This document shows, one piece after another, positions 58,450 through 64,000 of a DNA stretch of 64,000 nt; positions within the stretch are counted from its first letter, which is position 1, and each line of letters starts with the position of its first letter. The position numbers and the translations under genes are program-made. The notes beneath the pieces are model-generated. The model worked only from the letters and a program-made list of their open reading frames with translations. It did not search any database and was not told the origin of the DNA. Where the stretch lies: positions 52,498,677-52,562,676 of the forward strand of contig CM048839.1 in NCBI GenBank assembly GCA_026545765.1, given 5' to 3'. This DNA comes from Plantago major. Lineage: Eukaryota > Streptophyta > Magnoliopsida > Lamiales > Plantaginaceae.

Positions 58450-60005
58450 AATAGCTTCTTGTAGTTTCGCAAATATACATATACTTTTTGGGTAGAACAC
58501 TCACCTTAGATGACCTTGCCAAATACCAACCCGCAAATCTTGATAAAAGGTAACACTACTTAACATTACGCAAAAACACTTATCGATACCCTTTAACCCC
58601 CACAAACGAGCATAAGCCAGTAGAATCAAGTAGGCATATAATTACATAATAATTTAACAATTTGTCGCTAACAATTATAAAGATAAGCAGTAACGTATAT
58701 TTATCACTAATCACACAATTATGCATATAATCTGACTAACTGGACAAGAACACACAATTATTTAAATATAACTTGATATGCTTCACAAGTCTGAACACAG
58801 AAATACAATAACAGAGCAACAAGGTTGGCAATTTATGCAATAACATCAGCCAGTGATACAAATTGGATTACTAACAAAGCACTTAAAGAACACAAACATT
58901 AACATGTCACCAAGCACATATCTAACAACCTAATTATATGACTCATTAGGAGACTCACAAAGGATAAAATACACAGCACCTTCGAGTTCAAGTACATACA
59001 AATGTCCCTAATGAATGTAAGACCAACTATGTATAAGCTTTCTTGCCCAAAAGATCAAGCTAGCAATCAATAACAATACGACCAAGATTAATTCCAATAA
59101 TTGCCCCATTAATTACAAATTGTAAATAACACTCAATAATAGCTTAACCAAAAACTATTGCAGTTCGATTCATTGGTATAAGGACGAACAATCAACAGCA
59201 AAATAGCACAGCAACAGCCACTAGTATTCTAACCCAGTCACAGCTCGGATTCAGATAAAATCCATGGAGTGAATTGATCAATCCAGTAAAGCAACACAGC
59301 AAGAAACTGCAAACCTATTTGCCGACTTTAGAATCTACTAGACTCCCGACTGATACGCCTGCCGACCAGAAGCCAAGAACCACGAAAAAATCCCAATAAT
59401 AAACACACAGCAACCACAGCAATCGACTGGAACAAAAGGAACAATCAGACGAACAAGAAGTTCGACCACAACGGGAACAGAGCAGCCAAATCGACTAACA
59501 AACATACACACAGACTGAACAGCCAAAGAGGAAGAAGAAGAAAAGGAATCCAGCAATTCGATTCACCACAGCCACATCGAACTATAGCAAAACAAAGCAA
59601 AATGCAATTCAAACACAGCCACTAGTACACAGGAGGGATAGAGTAAGGCTTCGACAAGCAATTCAACTGCTACGACCCGCAACAGTACAGAAACGGAAAA
59701 GAAGCCTGTCGACTCCAAAAGAAGAGCACAGGGCAAAGCGAAAATAGACACAGCAGGTCGAATCTCAAGCAGAAAAGGGAATCATGATTTGAACCCTACA
59801 GAAACAAGATAACCAACACGAACACCCATCCCAGACTCAATCAGAAGGAAGAAAAACACTTACCCAAAAGACGAATCGAAACCGAGCTAAATTACGAACA
59901 AACGGGTCGAAGCTCCCTAAATCTTATAATTGATTCTACAAAGAACACATAAGCATTGTTTCTGGAGTTAGGAAGAGAATCGAAAACGAGGACCCAAATT
60001 CTAAA
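57579..60005 (-). mobile_element. Truncated second copy of the long Ty3/gypsy-type LTR
   Basis: It starts TGTAACGACCCGAAAAATTT and follows 38458-41187 closely (for example the passages near 57961-58160 and 38840-39060), but stops near 60005 where unrelated sequence begins. The end of the LTR and any flanking duplication are missing on that side. A (TA)n run lies inside at about 58359-58442. Same family and probable orientation as the solo LTR. Confidence 0.75.
58359..58442. repeat. (TA)n microsatellite
   Basis: About 42 TA units inside the LTR copy. The solo LTR at 38458 has only a short TATATATA at the matching place (39237-39246), so the run grew after the copies parted. Confidence 0.95.
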
Positions 60006-60321
60006 GAGCGCTTTTTCCATTAGGCTTCGGAAAACCCGGTTTTTAAGTTTTTTCGGTCAGACCAGCGTTATTAATCGGGCAGGTTTTTAGTTCGAGCCGT
60101 TTTCACACACTTCGGCGTGTTTGTGCATGTTCTAACGTCTTTATCTTTTTCTTCATTTTTCTTGTTTGATTCACTTCACTTTTCATCATCATTTTGCTCC
60201 GATTGAACTTCCTAAACGTAATTTTTTGAACTTTTTTTGTAGTTTTAGTGTTTGATTGTAGTTTTTTTTTCCCGTTTTTCTAATCTGTTTTTTTTCCTTC
60301 TTTTCTCACAGGTTGTATACA

Positions 60322-63300
60322 ATGCCGAAGAGAAAATCAAGTGACAAAAATGTTCCATTGAAGAGTTTAATGGATGTTAAGCGTGAACATGGAGCATCAA
60401 TGGGTTTACCTAAGTGTAAGTTTTCTAATCCGTGTGGATCTGTGACTTTTAGTATGGATCTGTGTCTTTTTAGTATGGATCTGTGTTTTTTTAGTATGGG
60501 GTTGTTAGTTATAGTATGGATCTGTGTTTTTTAGTTTTGTCGTGACTTTAGTAGTGGGTGCATGTGGTTTTAGTTAGTGTACGTAAGTTTTAAGTCTTGA
60601 TCTGTGACTTTTAGTATTGTTTTTCCGAGTTCTAGTATGGATCTGTGGTTTTAGTTTGTCGTGACTTTAGTAGTGGGTTTGTGTTGTTTTAGATAGTGTC
60701 GTAAGTTTTAAGTCTTGGTCACGTGGCTTTTAGTATGGTTTTGCGAGTTTTTAGTATGGGTCTTTGGTGGTATCTTATACTTTCTTTCTTGATTACAATG
60801 AATCCTTCTTATGGACCCAATGAGACAATTAATATTGACCCTGAAGATATTCCAACAGAGAGGAAGAAGTTACCTAGGTTGAAGTTAAAGGTGAGGAGTA
60901 AGGATTGTATTGATGACAACGCCACTAGGACTGATGTTGTTCACAAGGTGGCTGATGTTAGTGGGGAGGAGGAGGAGGATGTTTTCTTGGCAGCTACTGA
61001 TTGCATGTAAGCGATGGTTGTAACAACTTATGCATTGTGGTCGACCAAATGCAAAAGCCTCAAAGGAGACGCGCTAAAAAGCAGGTGGTAATTGTTGACG
61101 ATGTAGTGAAACCATTTGAGCAGGCTACTTTACCGGGCAATTTCTTCAAGTTGGTTTCTACACTCACTGAAAAGCAAAGAGCCGATGTTGTTGATATTGG
61201 TTTTGGTAGTTTGCTACATTTCAAGATTAAGAGGATACCTGGTGGCATCATGCCATATTTAGTTAAGAATTTCGATCATGTTAGATTGATCCAAAAGGTT
61301 AATGATGTTAAGTATCAAGTGTCTGTCAACGATGTATATGATATATTCATGTTACCTAGATTTACCTCCAATCAGATTATTCCCAAACCTGTTGATAAGG
61401 TGTTGAGGGATGAATTTGTTGATAAGTATAAGAAGACATCTGATGGTACTTCAGTTGGTCAAATAATATCAGTCATTAAGGAGAGATTGGCTGATGGTGG
61501 GGATGAGTTTAAAAGGCTTTTTGTTTTAGTTGCGTGTGGATGTATTCATGCCAATTGCTAACCATGTGGTTGATTACACCTGTTACCTTTTATGTGTGAT
61601 ACTTCAAAATTAAAGAGCTTGATTGATGTGCTTTTGTTTTGGATAAATTGTCGAGGGTTTTAAAGTATCGAGTTCAGATAAAGGTATAAGTGTGTCTGGG
61701 TGTGTGTTGGTTCTTCTGATATCTTATATACATAGGTTCCCTTTCAAAGGTAAAAAAGAACCTACCACTCTTCCTCTAATCCAACATTGGCCTAACGATA
61801 GATTATTGCAAAGGGTTTCGGATGAAAAGGGTGAGTTTGGTAATTTGATCCATTTGGCTGGGGTGTATCCTATTTCTGATGAGGGTGATGATGGTCCTTC
61901 TTGTCCTCCTCCTGATAGAGAATTAGTAGGTAAGGGTGAGTTTGACATTCCAGTGAATGCTGTTCTGCTGTTGATGTCGATGATGGGTTTTTGAAGTATC
62001 ATATTCCAAATGGTATCCACAAGAACAGTGATATTACAAAGCTTGGAATGGATGTAAGTTTTTTTTTTTTTTTGTTCTCTTTCTTTTTTTTTGTCTCTAT
62101 AGCCCCTGTTTGTTGTAGGTCTGGGGGATCTAGTTATATTTCTGTGAGATTTTATGTTATTTCTGAGGTTTTTTAGTTGTCTGTGGGATTTTAGTGGGAA
62201 GTCTGTGAGTTTTTGTTGGGGATCTGTGGGAGTTTATGTCCATATGACTTGGACTTTTTTTTTTATTACAAGTGTGTGGCTTTTTAGAAATGATCTGTGT
62301 GGTTCTTTTTTGATATATCATTGTGTTTACTTTTTTTTTTCGTAAAGTAAACGAATCATGGGCCATTTTCAAACGTGATTTCGACGTTGTGGCACATGCA
62401 CATATGTCAAGGATTTGTCCTGGATTTGCCAAGTTTACATCAGCCAATGTTAATGCAGATGTCAATGTTGAGTTAGATAAAGGAGAATCTGCTGTTGTGG
62501 CTTCGCAGTTAGTGCTCGATAATGTATGGGCGAAGGGTCTTTGGTGAGAAGTGTCTTTGAGAAGGGTGTTGTTGAGAAAGAGAAGACTGTGGGGGTCGCA
62601 ACAATCTGATGAAAGCCAAAATTTCTGGGAGAACCCAGAAATTTGGGCAACATTTGATGCTATGGTTGAGGAGTTGCAGATGAAGAAGAAGAAGATCGAT
62701 CGAGTTTTTCAAGCTCTATGATTTTGATCCCAAGAAGCAGTTTGATCTTGGGTTCAACACACCACCTGAAGATGATTGTGTTGTACAAAAGAAAGCAGTT
62801 GAGACATTACAAACACAAGGGGATTTGAAACTATTTAATGAGCCATTTACTGATATTACTGATGGTGATTTATCACAGTTTGATGAGCTGATCAATGACT
62901 CGCCTGAAAATGATGGTATGGGATGTTCACTACAGTGTGGCGTTGAGCATGTTACTTATGATTGTGTATCAAATCTGTTAAAAAAAATCATAAAGTTCTT
63001 GATGTTATGAAACTGCTAAGGAAGAAGGTTGTAGACTATTGTTTCTCTTAATATGTTCATCTATTAGGTGATGAACATTCGAAAGTCAGAGTTTATTGGG
63101 GTCCTAATTTCCTTCAATCAAACTGTTTTCTAGATGACATTCTTTCATTGGACGAGAACTGTTTGATTTATAGCCCTGTAATGGATTCATGGTCTATACT
63201 ATTGAATTATATAGAGCAAAAAGGAATCCTTCAAGGTTTTGGTTATTTTAGCATGATTTCATCATCTTGGAAAAGTCAGATCCTACCCTATAAAGTTCCC

Positions 63301-64000
63301 AGAGAAGTATAATAAGTTTATCGCAGATTTGGAAGATCTGATATTACGGCTAACAAGTTCATCAATTTAGAAAATACATCTTATAACGTGGGTTAGTAAT
63401 TTTCATTTCTGTATGTGATGTTTGTTTTATTATTATGGTGTATTTTTTATCAGGGGTCTGTGAGTTTTACATTTTTTCTTTGTTGTTTGTATATTCTTTT
63501 GCAGTTCTTTCTGCCATTGCACAATGGAGACCATTATACTCTGTTTGTAGTAGACACTCGTCTTGAAGTTATTCACTACATGGACAATTTACCAGTGACG
63601 GATGATAAATGGAAGAATGTCTCGAAGTTTGGAAACGTATTGGTTAGTTAAATTGTTCATTTAAGTTCTCTTTTTTATTTAAATGTATTTGTGTGGTTTT
63701 TTTTTCTTGTTTATAGATTTCTTGTGTATGTGTTCATTTGCAGAAGAAGTACTTTGGTTTTTTTCTGACTGCAAATAGTCACCCAGATGCCAAATTTGTC
63801 CCCAAATACCGTTTTGTGCACATGGAACTCCCATGGGATTTGATAGGAGAGGAGCGCAACAATGATTGTGGTGTTTATGTGATGTCAGAGATGAAAGATT
63901 TTCATGGATCATTGTATGAATGTCCTGATTTGATGGAACCATCAGGCCGATTACTTAGGAGGGCTGAGATTTGTGCTTCATTACTTCTATCATATATGAA
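60322..64000 (+). pseudogene. Ulp1-type (C48) cysteine protease gene of the transposon-associated plant group, decayed, runs off the right edge
   Basis: Ulp1 proteases cleave SUMO; plants have many diverged copies carried by Mutator-like and other DNA transposons. An acceptor (TCTCACAG) precedes the first ATG (60322, MPKRKSSDKNVPLKSL). Next come a basic/acidic linker (60.8-61.0 kb) and a domain at 61052-61560 (FKIKRIPGGIMPYLVKNFD, VNDVYDIFMLPRF) like the N-terminal part of these proteins. Then 61.7-62.5 kb, a protease start near 63.07-63.2 kb (YWGPNFLQSNCFLDD), and the catalytic region: His in NGDHYTLFVVDTR (63.53 kb), Asp in HYMDNL, Cys in NNDCGVYVM (63.88 kb). Frames shift near 61535 and 61970 and elsewhere, so it is probably not functional, though the His and Cys are kept. 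The C-terminus lies outside the window. Confidence 0.75.
60437..60765 (+). repeat. Degenerate minisatellite in the first intron of the Ulp1-like gene
   Basis: Units like TTTTAGTATGGATCTGTG recur about five times, and a larger passage (GTCGTGACTTTAGTAGTGGGT ... AGTTTTAAGTCTTG) occurs twice, about 120 bp apart. A related theme (GATCTGTGGGAGTTT) is seen in another intron near 62.1-62.25 kb. Confidence 0.75.

Noticed and set aside
58334-58522. Open frame of Ile-Tyr repeats on the minus strand
   Set aside because: It is the (TA)n microsatellite read as protein.

Overview
The window is nuclear DNA of a flowering plant, most likely a eudicot. It carries split genes with GT-AG introns, a chloroplast-targeted histidine-pathway enzyme, a Psb27-family protein with a plausible plastid-targeting leader, a plant-type cyclophilin, many MITEs and a large nest of LTR retrotransposons. 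A Lamiales-like asterid is my guess from the look of the repeats; it is not proven.

Region 1-24541 is a nest of Ty1/copia elements, probably of the SIRE/Maximus (Sirevirus) type. An older minus-strand element B runs from the 5' LTR at 23035-24541 leftward to about 925. A second, younger minus-strand element A (6738-21941) sits inside the zinc-knuckle part of B's gag, with a clean GAAAC target duplication. A third element, in the opposite direction, ends at 924 inside B's third ORF. A and B both carry a large extra ORF region after pol, preceded by a conserved spacer with a TATA box. All copies are treated as fossils.

Region 24542-37635 is the gene-rich part. HISN5 (imidazoleglycerol-phosphate dehydratase, 8 exons, plus strand) begins 147 bp from the nest. 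A PSB27-H2/LPA19-like photosystem II assembly protein (3 exons, minus) converges on it. A single-exon cyclophilin (plus) has a leader intron, and an intact N-myristoyltransferase NMT1 (minus) follows. These are housekeeping and plastid genes that are not functionally linked.

Region 37636-48570 holds the probable NMT1 leader intron, swollen by a hAT MITE and a 2.7-kb solo LTR with CATTA target duplications. It also holds an old Ty3/gypsy scrap, several Stowaway-type MITEs, and TAD3 (tRNA adenosine deaminase-like subunit, nine exons, minus). TAD3 reads in phase throughout except for one apparent 2-nt loss at its deaminase motif. A decayed copy of one TAD3 exon lies downstream of NMT1.

Region 48571-60005 is mostly repeats: a Ty3/gypsy-type LTR with two MITEs inside it, a gene-poor AT-rich stretch with possible spliced leader exons, and a truncated second copy of the long LTR seen at 38458. 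Region 60005-64000 holds a decayed Ulp1-type (C48) cysteine protease gene of the kind spread by plant DNA transposons; it runs off the right edge.
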